Source: Agarilytica sp033852175 (lineage in GTDB: Bacteria; Pseudomonadota; Gammaproteobacteria; Pseudomonadales; Cellvibrionaceae). Taken from it: a stretch of DNA of 64,000 nucleotides. Where the stretch lies: assembly GCA_033852175.1 (NCBI GenBank), contig JAWSUY010000013.1, forward strand, positions 248,001-312,000. The letters run 5' to 3'. The notes beneath the pieces were generated by a model, which had not been told where the DNA came from, searched no databases, and worked only from the letters and a program-made list of their open reading frames with translations. Of this stretch, positions 38,080 to 47,233 are shown in pieces. A program made the translations under genes and the position numbers. Position 1 is the first letter of the stretch. Every line of letters begins with the position of its first letter.

Positions 38080-39200
38080 TATTCTTTTCCCTTCGCGCTG
38101 AGTAGCCCAACTATTCCACGAGGAAGAAATATCGTGACGCCAATAAATAGAGCTCCCAGAGCAAATAACCATGCCTCAGGCATGAGTCCTGTAAGCTGTG
38201 TTTTTGCATAGTTCACTAACAACGCGCCGAATACCGCGCCGTACAACAAACCGCGACCACCAATAGCAACCCAAACAACAACTTCAATCGAATTTAAGGG
38301 CTGAAATTCACCGGGATTAATGATTCCCACTTGTGGCACATATAGCGCACCTGCAATAGCAGCCAAAACAGCAGAGTAAACGAATAGCCAGACTTTGTAA
38401 TTTTCTGTTTTAAAGCCCACAAACCGAACACGGCTTTCTGAGTCTCGTATGGCTTCGATTACACGCCCAAATTTGGATGACAAAAGAAATTGACTCAGCA
38501 AAAAAGCGCCTCCGAGTATGATCGCGGTTAAGCTAAACAAAGCAACCCGTGTGACATCGCTTTGTAAGTTAAACCCGAGGATATCTTTAAAATCGGTTAA
38601 TCCATTGTTGCCACCAAAACCCATTTCATTTCGAAAGAAAGCTAGCATAAGTGCAAATGTAAACGCTTGCGTCATGATCGACAGATAGACGCCGGTAACT
38701 CTAGAACGGAACGCAAGCCAGCCAAAAATCAAGGCTAACAAGCCGGGCACCAGTACCACCATACACATAGCAAAAATAAAGGAGTCAAACCCCTGCCAAA
38801 ACCAGGGCAGTTCTGACCAATTGAGGAAAACCATAAAATCAGGGAGCAGGGGATCACCGTAAACACCTCGGTCCCCAATTTGTCGCATGAGGTACATGCC
38901 CATGCCGTAGCCTCCTAACGCAAAAAAAGCACCGTGCCCCAAGCTTAAAATACCGCAGTAGCCCCAAACGATATCCACGGCCATGGCGAGAAGCGCGAAA
39001 CTCAAATATTTACCGAGTAGCGTGATGGTGTAGGTGTCCACGTAAAAAATGGATTCGGGTGAAAATACCAAATTTCCGATGGAAGCCCCGATGGTGACCA
39101 CAATGAGTAAGCTTAGAAATACCTTTCCGCCATCCATTGATAAAAGTTTAGTGCGGGGGAAAAACCCCGGTAATGAAGTCGTGCCAAATAGGTTTGTCAT
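38079..39200 (-). CDS. urtC: Urea ABC transporter permease UrtC
   Basis: A 373-residue LivM-type inner-membrane permease with about ten hydrophobic helices. GYCGILSLGHGAFFALGGYGMGMYL and IGGRGLLYGAVFGA are the family signatures. Its start overlaps the end of urtB by four bases. It forms the channel together with UrtB. Confidence 0.95.
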   Translation of the reverse strand: MTNLFGTTSLPGFFPRTKLLSMDGGKVFLSLLIVVTIGASIGNLVFSPESIFYVDTYTITLLGKYLSFALLAMAVDIVWGYCGILSLGHGAFFALGGYGMGMYLMRQIGDRGVYGDPLLPDFMVFLNWSELPWFWQGFDSFIFAMCMVVLVPGLLALIFGWLAFRSRVTGVYLSIMTQAFTFALMLAFFRNEMGFGGNNGLTDFKDILGFNLQSDVTRVALFSLTAIILGGAFLLSQFLLSSKFGRVIEAIRDSESRVRFVGFKTENYKVWLFVYSAVLAAIAGALYVPQVGIINPGEFQPLNSIEVVVWVAIGGRGLLYGAVFGALLVNYAKTQLTGLMPEAWLFALGALFIGVTIFLPRGIVGLLSAKGKE

Positions 39201-40912
39201 TCTGCAGCCCTCCCACGTTGAGGGAAGAGTCCTCGTGGACGTTTTTGAATAAATAATACGATAAACACCAGGACAAATATTTGAGCAAGTACAGCGCCCG
39301 TTATGGGTTCTAGAAACTTACCAAATATGCCTAAAGAAAACGCAGCGACCAGCGTTCCCCATAAATTTCCAACGCCACCAAATACCACCACCATAAATGA
39401 GTCGATGATGTAAGCCTGTCCCAAATTTGGGCCAACGTTGGTTAACTGACTGAGTGCAACACCTGCTACTCCTGCAACGCCTGAGCCTAAACCAAAGGTC
39501 ATGGCATCAATCCACTCGCTGCGAATGCCAACCGCCTTCGCCATATTTCTGTTCTGCGAGACCGCACGAACATACAGCCCCAATGAGGTTTTCTTCATAA
39601 CGAATAATAAGATGGCAAACACGAGAAGTGAAAAAATAATGATGTAGAGTCGGTTGTAGGTTAACGCGAGGGCAGGGTTAATTTCTAAGGCCCCGGACAT
39701 CCACTCGGGCGTATTGACTTGCCGGTTAAGCGGTGAAAATATTGAGCGTACCGCCTGTTGTAATACTAAGCTCACCCCAAAGGTCGCTAATAAGGTTTCC
39801 AGAGGGCGACCTTTTAAAAATTTAATGACACCACGTTCTATGGCAACACCGACAAGACCGCATACTAAAAAGGCAGATGGGATTGCTACAAGAATAGAGG
39901 TGCCTATATGGTTTGGCATTATTTGTTGAACTACATAGGTTGTGTAGGCGCCTAACATCAATAATTCTCCGTGAGCCATATTGATAACACCCATCACACC
40001 AAAAGTAATGGATAAGCCGATGGCAGCCAGTAACAACACTGAACCTAGGCTCAATCCAAAAAATACACGCTCTATAAAGCTATAAAACGATAATTTTCCC
40101 TCAATTTTTTTAATTGCAGATTCTGCCAAGGTAACCAGTGTTTTGTCTTGTTCGAGATATGCACCACTTTCATCTTTAGCGACGAATTTTTCGAGACGAT
40201 TTCTGACTGCGGGGTGAAGCTCTCCAGCTAATTCGGTTAGTGCTGAGCGCCTTGTCTCTGCAGTGTCAGAGTCTAAATTAGCAATGGCTAGCGCTAGATC
40301 GATCTTTTTTATAACGGAGCTATCTTTTTCTTGTCGCTTTGCTTGCTTGATAAGCACTAGGTTGTCGTGGTTGAGATCTCCGATAAGCTTTTCAACCGCT
40401 TCTAATCGCCTTTTGGGATTATCGCCAAATAGCGTTATTTTTGCGATAACCTTTCTGAGTTGCTTTCTCAGTTTGTTGTTTACTCGTATCTTTTTTATTT
40501 CTTTTTTACCAATAGATTTAATCATATCGCCGCTAAGTACGTCCTTAGCCTGATACACGCCTTTATCTTTTTTGTTTGTAATCAATAAAACGGTTTTGTC
40601 TGATTTCCTGAAGTACAGCTTGCCCGCTAGCATAGATTCAAATAAAGGGAATAGCCGCACATCCTTTGCCGCAGAAAGCTCATCAACTAATTCGGGCAAT
40701 TCTCGCAGTTTTGTCTTGGGGAGCCTGTTGACAAGATCATCGATATAGGCTGCAGTCCCCACTAAATTTTCATTACCTGAGGCGGAAGCAGAAGCGGATA
40801 TTGTTCCATACAAAGACGATAGAAATATGAGAGCAGCGAGTCGAAAGATAAAACGAAGTTTCGGCTGGCGCGTGGTTATTTTCTGATTGTGGAATAATTC
40901 AATTGGTTGCAT
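39197..40912 (-). CDS. urtB: Urea ABC transporter permease UrtB with N-terminal periplasmic region
   Basis: A 571-residue protein. The LivH-type permease (about residues 280-565) shows GVMGVINMAHGELLMLGAY and GVAGVALSQLTNVGPNLG. Before it is a signal-like hydrophobic segment (FIFRLAALIFLSSLYG) and a ~230-residue soluble region with HEAT-like charged helices; such an extension is usual in UrtB and absent from amino-acid LivH permeases. The first ATG is at 40912; a GTG at 40939 would add nine residues. Tandem terminators precede the gene. Confidence 0.93.
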   Translation of the reverse strand: MQPIELFHNQKITTRQPKLRFIFRLAALIFLSSLYGTISASASASGNENLVGTAAYIDDLVNRLPKTKLRELPELVDELSAAKDVRLFPLFESMLAGKLYFRKSDKTVLLITNKKDKGVYQAKDVLSGDMIKSIGKKEIKKIRVNNKLRKQLRKVIAKITLFGDNPKRRLEAVEKLIGDLNHDNLVLIKQAKRQEKDSSVIKKIDLALAIANLDSDTAETRRSALTELAGELHPAVRNRLEKFVAKDESGAYLEQDKTLVTLAESAIKKIEGKLSFYSFIERVFFGLSLGSVLLLAAIGLSITFGVMGVINMAHGELLMLGAYTTYVVQQIMPNHIGTSILVAIPSAFLVCGLVGVAIERGVIKFLKGRPLETLLATFGVSLVLQQAVRSIFSPLNRQVNTPEWMSGALEINPALALTYNRLYIIIFSLLVFAILLFVMKKTSLGLYVRAVSQNRNMAKAVGIRSEWIDAMTFGLGSGVAGVAGVALSQLTNVGPNLGQAYIIDSFMVVVFGGVGNLWGTLVAAFSLGIFGKFLEPITGAVLAQIFVLVFIVLFIQKRPRGLFPQRGRAAE

Positions 40913-40953
40913 GCTAAGAGGCTTTTCGGCGTAATACACAGCGTGATGCTGTC

Positions 40954-40977
40954 AAAAAATGGCCTGCGTAGCAGGCC
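40954..40977 (-). terminator. Second terminator between urtA and urtB
   Basis: GGCCTGC (40961-40967) and GCAGGCC (40971-40977) form a perfect 7-bp stem with a 3-base loop. On the minus strand it runs into CATTTTTTG with six U residues (40954-40959). Confidence 0.8.
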
Positions 40978-40988
40978 CAGTGTTACTC

Positions 40989-41012
40989 AAAAAAGCACTC
41001 CTTTCGGAGTGC
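40989..41012 (-). terminator. First terminator between urtA and urtB
   Basis: On the minus strand GCACTCC-GAAA-GGAGTGC (41012 to 40995) is a perfect 7-bp stem with a stable GAAA tetraloop, followed directly by six U residues (40994-40989). It lies about 50 bases after the urtA stop. Confidence 0.9.
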
Positions 41013-41065
41013 CTTCGATCACTTCAACGCTACTTGGAGTGTCAACGTTGATAGCAATTTCTGCA

Positions 41066-42346
41066 TTAAAAATTTTGTCCTGAACATTTAGCTGTTTTGG
41101 TGTTGAAGTTGCCGCATTTAATCGGCGCGACCCAATCAGCGACAATGTCTTTCGAACCAGGCAAAAAGTCTGACCACGCATCGCCAATCACACCGGCTGT
41201 TTGCCATACTACTTCAAACTGACCGTCATCTTGAATTTCGCCGATAAGCACAGGTTTTGTTAGGTGGTGGTTTTTGTTCATCACAGCCACACCACCGGTA
41301 AGGTTGGGAGAGGTAATGCCGATCATTGCCTGTTCAACATCGTCCACATTAGTGGTGCCGGATTTTTCAACAGCGGCTGCCCACATATTGAAACCGATAT
41401 AGGTCGCTTCCATTGGGTCGTTGGTGACGCGTTTTTTGTTTTTAATGAATTTTCGCCATTGAGCAATAAAGGCTTCGTTTTCATCACTTTCAACACTTTG
41501 GAAATAATTCCATGCTGCGAGATGACCGACTAAAGGAGCCGTATCTAACCCGGATAACTCTTCTTCACCAACCGAGAACGCAACGACAGGAATGTCTTCA
41601 GCGGAAATACCCTGGTTACCTAGCTCTTTGTAAAATGGAACATTTGCATCACCATTAATGGTGGATACCACTGCTGTCTGCATGCCTGTGCTGCCGAACT
41701 TTTTGATATCCGACACAATACCTTGCCAGTCTGAATGACCAAAGGGCGTGTAGTTGGTCATGATATCTTTTTCAGCGACACCTTTTGCTCTGAGGTAGGC
41801 TTTAAGTACTTTGTTGGTTGTACGAGGGTAAACATAGTCAGTACCCGCAAGCACCCAACGTTTAACACCAATATCTTCCATCAAATAATCCACTGCTGGA
41901 ATCGCTTGCTGATTGGGTGAAGCGCCCGTGTAAAATACATTTTTACTCGACTCTTCGCCTTCGTACTGTACCGGGTAAAACAGTAAGCCGTTTAACTCTT
42001 CGATAACCGGCAATACTGATTTACGTGAAACAGAAGTCCAACAACCAAAAATTACGTCCACTTTTTCTTTGGTCAGTAACTCTCGCGTTTTTTCTGCAAA
42101 AAGAGGCCAGTTAGAGGCTGGATCAACAACAACCGCCTCTAACTTTTTACCTAATAATCCACCTTTTTTGTTCTGTTCTTCGATCATCATAAGAACGGTG
42201 TCTTTTAATGTCGTCTCCGAAATGGCCATGGTGCCGGATAAAGAATGGAGCACGCCGACTTTAATCGTGTCTGCAGCCATGGAGGCTGCAGAAACAACAA
42301 TACTCGCTGCCGCAGCAGTCGCAGCGATAAATTTAGTAAATTTCAT
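41066..42346 (-). CDS. urtA: Urea ABC transporter substrate-binding protein UrtA
   Basis: A 426-residue periplasmic binding protein with a signal peptide (MKFTKFIAATAAAASI to ASMAA). DTIKVGVLHSLSGTMAISE, VVDPASNWPLFAEK, FYPVQYEGEESS and ATYIGFNMW are UrtA hallmarks that separate it from branched-chain amino-acid binding proteins. The ATG at 42346 has GGGTGA about 6 bases upstream; the ORF is open further upstream without a site. Terminators lie on both sides, so it can be expressed separately at high level. Confidence 0.96.
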   Translation of the reverse strand: MKFTKFIAATAAAASIVVSAASMAADTIKVGVLHSLSGTMAISETTLKDTVLMMIEEQNKKGGLLGKKLEAVVVDPASNWPLFAEKTRELLTKEKVDVIFGCWTSVSRKSVLPVIEELNGLLFYPVQYEGEESSKNVFYTGASPNQQAIPAVDYLMEDIGVKRWVLAGTDYVYPRTTNKVLKAYLRAKGVAEKDIMTNYTPFGHSDWQGIVSDIKKFGSTGMQTAVVSTINGDANVPFYKELGNQGISAEDIPVVAFSVGEEELSGLDTAPLVGHLAAWNYFQSVESDENEAFIAQWRKFIKNKKRVTNDPMEATYIGFNMWAAAVEKSGTTNVDDVEQAMIGITSPNLTGGVAVMNKNHHLTKPVLIGEIQDDGQFEVVWQTAGVIGDAWSDFLPGSKDIVADWVAPIKCGNFNTKTAKCSGQNF

Positions 42347-42367
42347 AATGTCACCCAATTTATATGT

Positions 42368-42392
42368 AAAAAAGGAGGGGCGAGTCCGCCCC
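42368..42392 (-). terminator. Terminator between the porin gene and urtA
   Basis: On the minus strand GGGGCG (42392-42387), a 4-base loop and CGCCCC (42382-42377) form a 6-bp GC stem followed by TCC and six U residues (42373-42368). It lies about 30 bases after the porin stop and just ahead of urtA, so some transcripts should end before urtA unless urtA has its own promoter. Confidence 0.8.
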
Positions 42393-42423
42393 ACCAAAAC
42401 ACAAGTTTATTTTGAACGTGAAC

Positions 42424-43383
42424 TTAGAATGTAAACAATGCTTCCAGCGCGATAGTATCAGTGTCTTCATCTGATACATCGTCAGTATCCATACGGAACT
42501 CTGCAACAAGCAAAAGGTTGTCGCCAATGCTATAGCTTGGCGCGATGCTTAGGCCGGTCATATCTGTCACGGTCGCACCAGCGGCATCTTCAACATCGTA
42601 TTGATGGTAGCGCGCGGTAATGCCAAATTTTCCAACCGTGTAGTTGCCCATCAATAGGTAGCCAGAGGCATCCGAACCTGCAAAGGCTGTATCTTCGGCG
42701 GTGTTATATTCAGCGGCTAAGGTAAAGCCGTTTATGCCGTATGATACCCAAGCGTTAACAGCATCTTTTTCGCCTTCCGTCATATAGAAAAGTTTTGCCG
42801 TCAGGTTTTCGATGGGTGTTATTGCCACCATCATTTCGGTGCCCAGTTGGGTGGTGTCGTTTTCGACAGGGTTGGCAAAGACGTCGTTGACAACGGAAAT
42901 TGCTAGATCAACCATGCCGGCATCGTAGTAAGCAGAAACACCTTGCTGATAAAAACCGTAAAAAATTGGCGCGTAGCCGGTTCCGCTGTATTGAAATAGC
43001 CCGGTAGGCTCTTCGGTTTCCCAGCCTGAGTAGCTCAAAAAGCGACCGGCTTTTATGCTGAAATCGTCGGTTACTTGCTTGGTAATAAAAGCTTGCTCAA
43101 TAAAGGTTTCGTCCGAACCGTTATCGTCGCCGCTTTCACCATATTCTATATCGACTTGTGCGCTAACACCGCTAGACCCGGCATACATAAAGGAGGTCTC
43201 AACTTGGTCTACCGCAAATACTTTAGTGGAACCATTGTCGTCAGTTTCCTGGTGTACAAATGACATATCGACGAAACCCGAGACGGTCAAGCCTTTCCCC
43301 AATTCAATATCGGCATAACTAAGCGGTGATGCTACTGCTACACCGACTGCAATCGCGGACATTTTTAGTTTATTCATATTCAT
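42424..43383 (-). CDS. Outer-membrane porin, probably for urea or short-chain amides
   Basis: A 319-residue beta-barrel protein with a signal peptide (about MNMNKLKMSAIAVGVAVASPLSYA). It has repeated amphipathic strands, acidic loops rich in Asp, Gly and Ser, and a C-terminal Phe (IALEALFTF), as for 16-strand-type porins. Position as first gene ahead of urtA suggests that it brings urea or related solutes across the outer membrane; this is inference from context. GGGGAG lies 10 bases before the ATG at 43383. Confidence 0.85.
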   Translation of the reverse strand: MNMNKLKMSAIAVGVAVASPLSYADIELGKGLTVSGFVDMSFVHQETDDNGSTKVFAVDQVETSFMYAGSSGVSAQVDIEYGESGDDNGSDETFIEQAFITKQVTDDFSIKAGRFLSYSGWETEEPTGLFQYSGTGYAPIFYGFYQQGVSAYYDAGMVDLAISVVNDVFANPVENDTTQLGTEMMVAITPIENLTAKLFYMTEGEKDAVNAWVSYGINGFTLAAEYNTAEDTAFAGSDASGYLLMGNYTVGKFGITARYHQYDVEDAAGATVTDMTGLSIAPSYSIGDNLLLVAEFRMDTDDVSDEDTDTIALEALFTF

Positions 43384-43756
43384 AACTTTGCAACTCCCCA
43401 ATGATGTTAAAGACTGGCCCAATGATGTGAAAAACGAATGGCTGCAGTATGTGGCGTTTGTTTCACCGTAATTTGTTATCTGCTAACCTTGTTAAAATTA
43501 TAAGGGGGCGAACTTGACAAAAACATTCGGTGGACTACGCGCGGACCTACGTTAAATGACGTATTGGTGACAAAAGCAATAGTCTCTAGCATCGGAAGGT
43601 TTTATGCTGTTCAACCTTGGGGGAGTTTGCCGCACAGTTACTGAGCGCCAATCCGAATCATGCATAAACAACAGTGAATGGCACTGGCGTCATTCTGTAG
43701 TGCCTCGGCGCGGCAGGTGGAACGTGTGTCCTTTCATTCTATAACGTTGACACTTC
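43384..43756. promoter_or_regulatory. Divergent promoter region between the urea operon and its two-component system
   Basis: A 373-base spacer between the outward-facing porin and sensor-kinase genes. It must contain promoters for both. On the minus strand there is a TATAAT at 43496-43501, but no -35 box at the usual distance. I could not identify a certain operator or sigma-54 site. Confidence 0.4.
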
Positions 43757-46700
43757 ATGCCGTTAGAGAACACCGACACAACTGTACTGCACGATAGGCG
43801 CAAATATAATCAATGGGTTGCCAATGAAACATTGGAAGATTTTGCTCTTAGACATACCGCCAGGCGTGCACGGCGCTGGTCCTTTGCCCGAATAACGAAC
43901 ACAGCCTTAGGTACCAGTTCTTTTTTAGTACTCGAACTGCTTGGCGCCACGATCGCTTTAAACTATGGGGTTTACCACTCGTTATGGGCAATAGGAGTTG
44001 TCTGTAGTTTACTTTTTCTCAGCGGCATCCCCATTAGCTACTACGCAACGAAATATTCCGTTGATATCGATCTTCTCACCCGCGGCGCAGGGTTCGGCTA
44101 TCTTGGATCGACTATCTCCTCACTGATATACGCCTCGTTTACGTTTATCTTTTTTGCTCTCGAAGCGGCAATCATGGCTTCTGCGCTCGAGTTGTTGCTG
44201 GGGTTGCCGTTATGGCTAGGATATATCGTCAGCGTATTACTTGTGATTCCTCTCGTCACACACGGCATCGCAATGATCAGCCGGTTTCAGCTCATCACAC
44301 AGCCCCTTTGGTTGCTCTTGCAGCTCGCCCCCATTATTTACCTTGCGCAACATCCTCAAGGGTTTTTTCATCAATGGTTCGAGTACTCCGGCCTTAACGA
44401 GACGAATACAAACACAACGTTCAATTGGTTGGTGTTTGGTTCTGCCACTACTGTGTTGTTTGCTCTGGTTGCGCAGATAGGAGAGCAAGTCGACTTCCTA
44501 AGGTTTTTACCCGAAAAAAAGAAAAATGAAAAACTCAAGTGGTGGACGTCAATCATTGTTGCGGGCCCCGGCTGGGTCTTCTTCGGCGCGATCAAGCTCG
44601 TACTGGGAACAATGCTCGCGTTTATACTCATATCGCAGGGGTTTTCTTCCGATGAGGCAGCAAATCCCACCCTCATGTACAGTGAAGCGTTCAACTACTT
44701 CGTGAGTTCTCCTTCACTCGCAATTGTGATTGCGGCGGGGTTTGTTATCGTATGTCAAATTAAGATCAACGTAGCAAACGCTTATGCGGGTTCGCTAGCG
44801 TGGTCTAATTTTTTCTCACGACTCACACACCATCACCCCGGTCGGGTCGTGTGGTTGATATTCAATGTGACGATTGCGCTTATGCTGATGGAGCTCGGCG
44901 TGTTTCGTGCAATTGAAACGGTGCTCCATCATTACTCTACATGCGTTCTCGCATGGTTTGGGTCGGTGGTGGCCGACCTTATTATTAATAAGCCTCTTAG
45001 GCTAAGCCCAAGATTTATCGAATTTAAACGATCCAATTTGTACGATATTAATCCCGTCGGTGTCATTTCAACGTTATTGGCTACGCTGGCTGGCATACTC
45101 TCTAGCATTGGCTTACTGGGAGAACTCGCTTCGGCTATGTCAGGGTTTATTGCGTTTTTTATCCCTTTTATCTGCGTGCCATTGATCGCGGTGTTGACAC
45201 GAAGTCGGTATTACCTGATCAATGGTGAGGGCTCTCAAGAGCATGCAAATGTTATTGCGAGCACTCAAAAGGAAAATATCCCTTGCTCGGTATGTGAGAA
45301 TAAATTTGATGTTGAAGACATGAGCTGCTGCCCCTCATACGGCGGTAATATTTGTTCGTTATGCTGTGCTCTTGAAACGCGATGCGGCGACCAGTGCCGC
45401 CCAGAGGGGCACATATTTTCTCAGTTAAAAGTATTTTTCAAACCGATTCTTGGGCGACGTCTTTATACTGTGTTTTCAGGCCCGCTCGGTCATTTTTTGC
45501 TAATATTTATTACTTTGTTTGTGGTCACTCTATGTGTTTTTTATCTTCCTTATTTACCCTTAACAGGGTCGGAAACAATATCGGCAGCCACGTTATTTTC
45601 AACCTTGGTAACGATATTCTTTCTGTTGTTGGTCATTCTCGGTGTTATGGTGTGGCTGTTTGTTCTGGCTCAAAAAAGTACGAGTATGGCCTTACAGGAT
45701 ACAAATCTGCAAACACAAAAACTGAAGAAAGAAATTTCCGCGCACAAAAACACCCTGCAAGAACTTGAACGCGCTCGACGTTCTGCCGACTCTTCTAACA
45801 TAGCCAAAAGTAAGTATGTGACGTCGTTAAGCCATGAGCTACGAACGCCATTGAATGTGATCTTAGGTTATGCTCAGATTTTACAAAACGATAGTGACGT
45901 TCAAAGTCGCCACAAAGAATCGTTGGCGATTTTGCATCGAAATGGTGAGCACTTAGCCAATATGATCGAAGGCCTTTTGGAAATTTCCAAGATCGAGGCC
46001 GGAAAGTTGAGTCTTACCAACGATCAGGTAAGGCTCGATGTTTTACTCGATCAGCTGATTAAAATGTTTAGCCAGCAAGCTGCGTTGAAGGGGATTTACT
46101 TTCATCAAAAAATTGCAGACACCTTACCAAAGTCCATTCGGGTAGATGAAAAACGTCTACGACAAATTCTCATCAACCTTTTAACCAATGCGATTAAATT
46201 TACCGAATCGGGAGGTGTTGATTTTACTGTGACCTATCGCAGCCATGTTGCTAGGTTTATCATCAAAGATACGGGTTACGGTATCCCTAAAAAAATGCTT
46301 AAGCACATATTCACCCCGTTTGAACGTGGAGCTGACTCCGAAGCACGACAAATTCCGGGGTCGGGTTTAGGTTTGGCGATTTCTCGCCAACTCGCAGATA
46401 TGATGGGGGCGGATATCGACGTTAAAAGTGAAGAAGGCGTTGGCTCAACATTTACTTTATTGTTGCAAGCTTTTTCTGTTCCGACAGATACAAACGATAA
46501 TCCATTTATATCTCGGATAGCGGGTTACGAAGGCCCGAAAAAAAGAATTTTAGTGATCGATGATAACAAGGATCACAGACAACTTATTATTGACCTATTA
46601 AGCCCACTCGGGTTTGAGGTGAAGCAGGCTGAAAATTCGGATAGTGGATTAGCGCAATCAACCGAGGGTGTTGATTTGGTATTGCTTGACGTGCGGCTCG

Positions 46701-47224
46701 GTCACGAATCCGGTTGGGATGTAGCCAAACAATTGAAAAAACAAACTCAGCGCTTACCGATTGTGATGATATCGGCCAATGCCAGGGGTTTTTATAATAG
46801 CGGGCCTGATCAACCATTTCATGATGACTACCTTGAAAAGCCCATTCAAATTGATGCTCTATTGGCGAAAATAGGCAAGTTAATTAAACTCGAATGGATA
46901 CACACAAAAGAGGGGGGGCAAGAAGTTCTTAATGAGAACCTCCTTGGTTTAAGTGACGGGTATAAAAAAGAAGAGTCTGATGCTTTTCGTATTCATCGGG
47001 ACTCTGATAACAAACCCACTATCAATAAAGCGACAGGGCACAAACTATTACAGCTCGCAAAAATAGGTAATTTTAATGCCTTAAGTACCGAACTCACAGA
47101 TGTTTATAGCCGAGGTGAAATTAGCGAAGATATGTATTCGAAGCTAAACGGTTTTATAAACCGTTTCGATTTTGTATCCGTTGAACAAAACCTTCAAACC
47201 ATCATTTACAACAGCGAACATTGA
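43757..47224 (+). CDS. Hybrid sensor histidine kinase with an NCS1-type permease sensor module
   Basis: A 1155-residue protein. Residues ~35-490 form a ~12-TM transporter of the nucleobase-cation-symport-1 (purine/cytosine/allantoin permease) type. A Cys-rich segment follows (CSVCENKFDVEDMSCCPS, then CSLCCALETRCGDQC) that could bind zinc or an Fe-S cluster. Two further TMs (about 575-635), a coiled coil, HisKA with His693 in SLSHELRTPLN, the ATPase domain (NLLTNAIKF, DTGYGIP, GSGLGLAIS), a receiver domain with Asp978 in LLDVRLG, and a ~110-residue tail complete it. It is divergent from the porin-urt-ure operon and 9 bases from a response regulator gene, so it probably senses urea or another nitrogen compound and controls that operon. 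Confidence 0.9.
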   Translation: MPLENTDTTVLHDRRKYNQWVANETLEDFALRHTARRARRWSFARITNTALGTSSFLVLELLGATIALNYGVYHSLWAIGVVCSLLFLSGIPISYYATKYSVDIDLLTRGAGFGYLGSTISSLIYASFTFIFFALEAAIMASALELLLGLPLWLGYIVSVLLVIPLVTHGIAMISRFQLITQPLWLLLQLAPIIYLAQHPQGFFHQWFEYSGLNETNTNTTFNWLVFGSATTVLFALVAQIGEQVDFLRFLPEKKKNEKLKWWTSIIVAGPGWVFFGAIKLVLGTMLAFILISQGFSSDEAANPTLMYSEAFNYFVSSPSLAIVIAAGFVIVCQIKINVANAYAGSLAWSNFFSRLTHHHPGRVVWLIFNVTIALMLMELGVFRAIETVLHHYSTCVLAWFGSVVADLIINKPLRLSPRFIEFKRSNLYDINPVGVISTLLATLAGILSSIGLLGELASAMSGFIAFFIPFICVPLIAVLTRSRYYLINGEGSQEHANVIASTQKENIPCSVCENKFDVEDMSCCPSYGGNICSLCCALETRCGDQCRPEGHIFSQLKVFFKPILGRRLYTVFSGPLGHFLLIFITLFVVTLCVFYLPYLPLTGSETISAATLFSTLVTIFFLLLVILGVMVWLFVLAQKSTSMALQDTNLQTQKLKKEISAHKNTLQELERARRSADSSNIAKSKYVTSLSHELRTPLNVILGYAQILQNDSDVQSRHKESLAILHRNGEHLANMIEGLLEISKIEAGKLSLTNDQVRLDVLLDQLIKMFSQQAALKGIYFHQKIADTLPKSIRVDEKRLRQILINLLTNAIKFTESGGVDFTVTYRSHVARFIIKDTGYGIPKKMLKHIFTPFERGADSEARQIPGSGLGLAISRQLADMMGADIDVKSEEGVGSTFTLLLQAFSVPTDTNDNPFISRIAGYEGPKKRILVIDDNKDHRQLIIDLLSPLGFEVKQAENSDSGLAQSTEGVDLVLLDVRLGHESGWDVAKQLKKQTQRLPIVMISANARGFYNSGPDQPFHDDYLEKPIQIDALLAKIGKLIKLEWIHTKEGGQEVLNENLLGLSDGYKKEESDAFRIHRDSDNKPTINKATGHKLLQLAKIGNFNALSTELTDVYSRGEISEDMYSKLNGFINRFDFVSVEQNLQTIIYNSEH

Positions 47225-47233
47225 GGATTGCAT

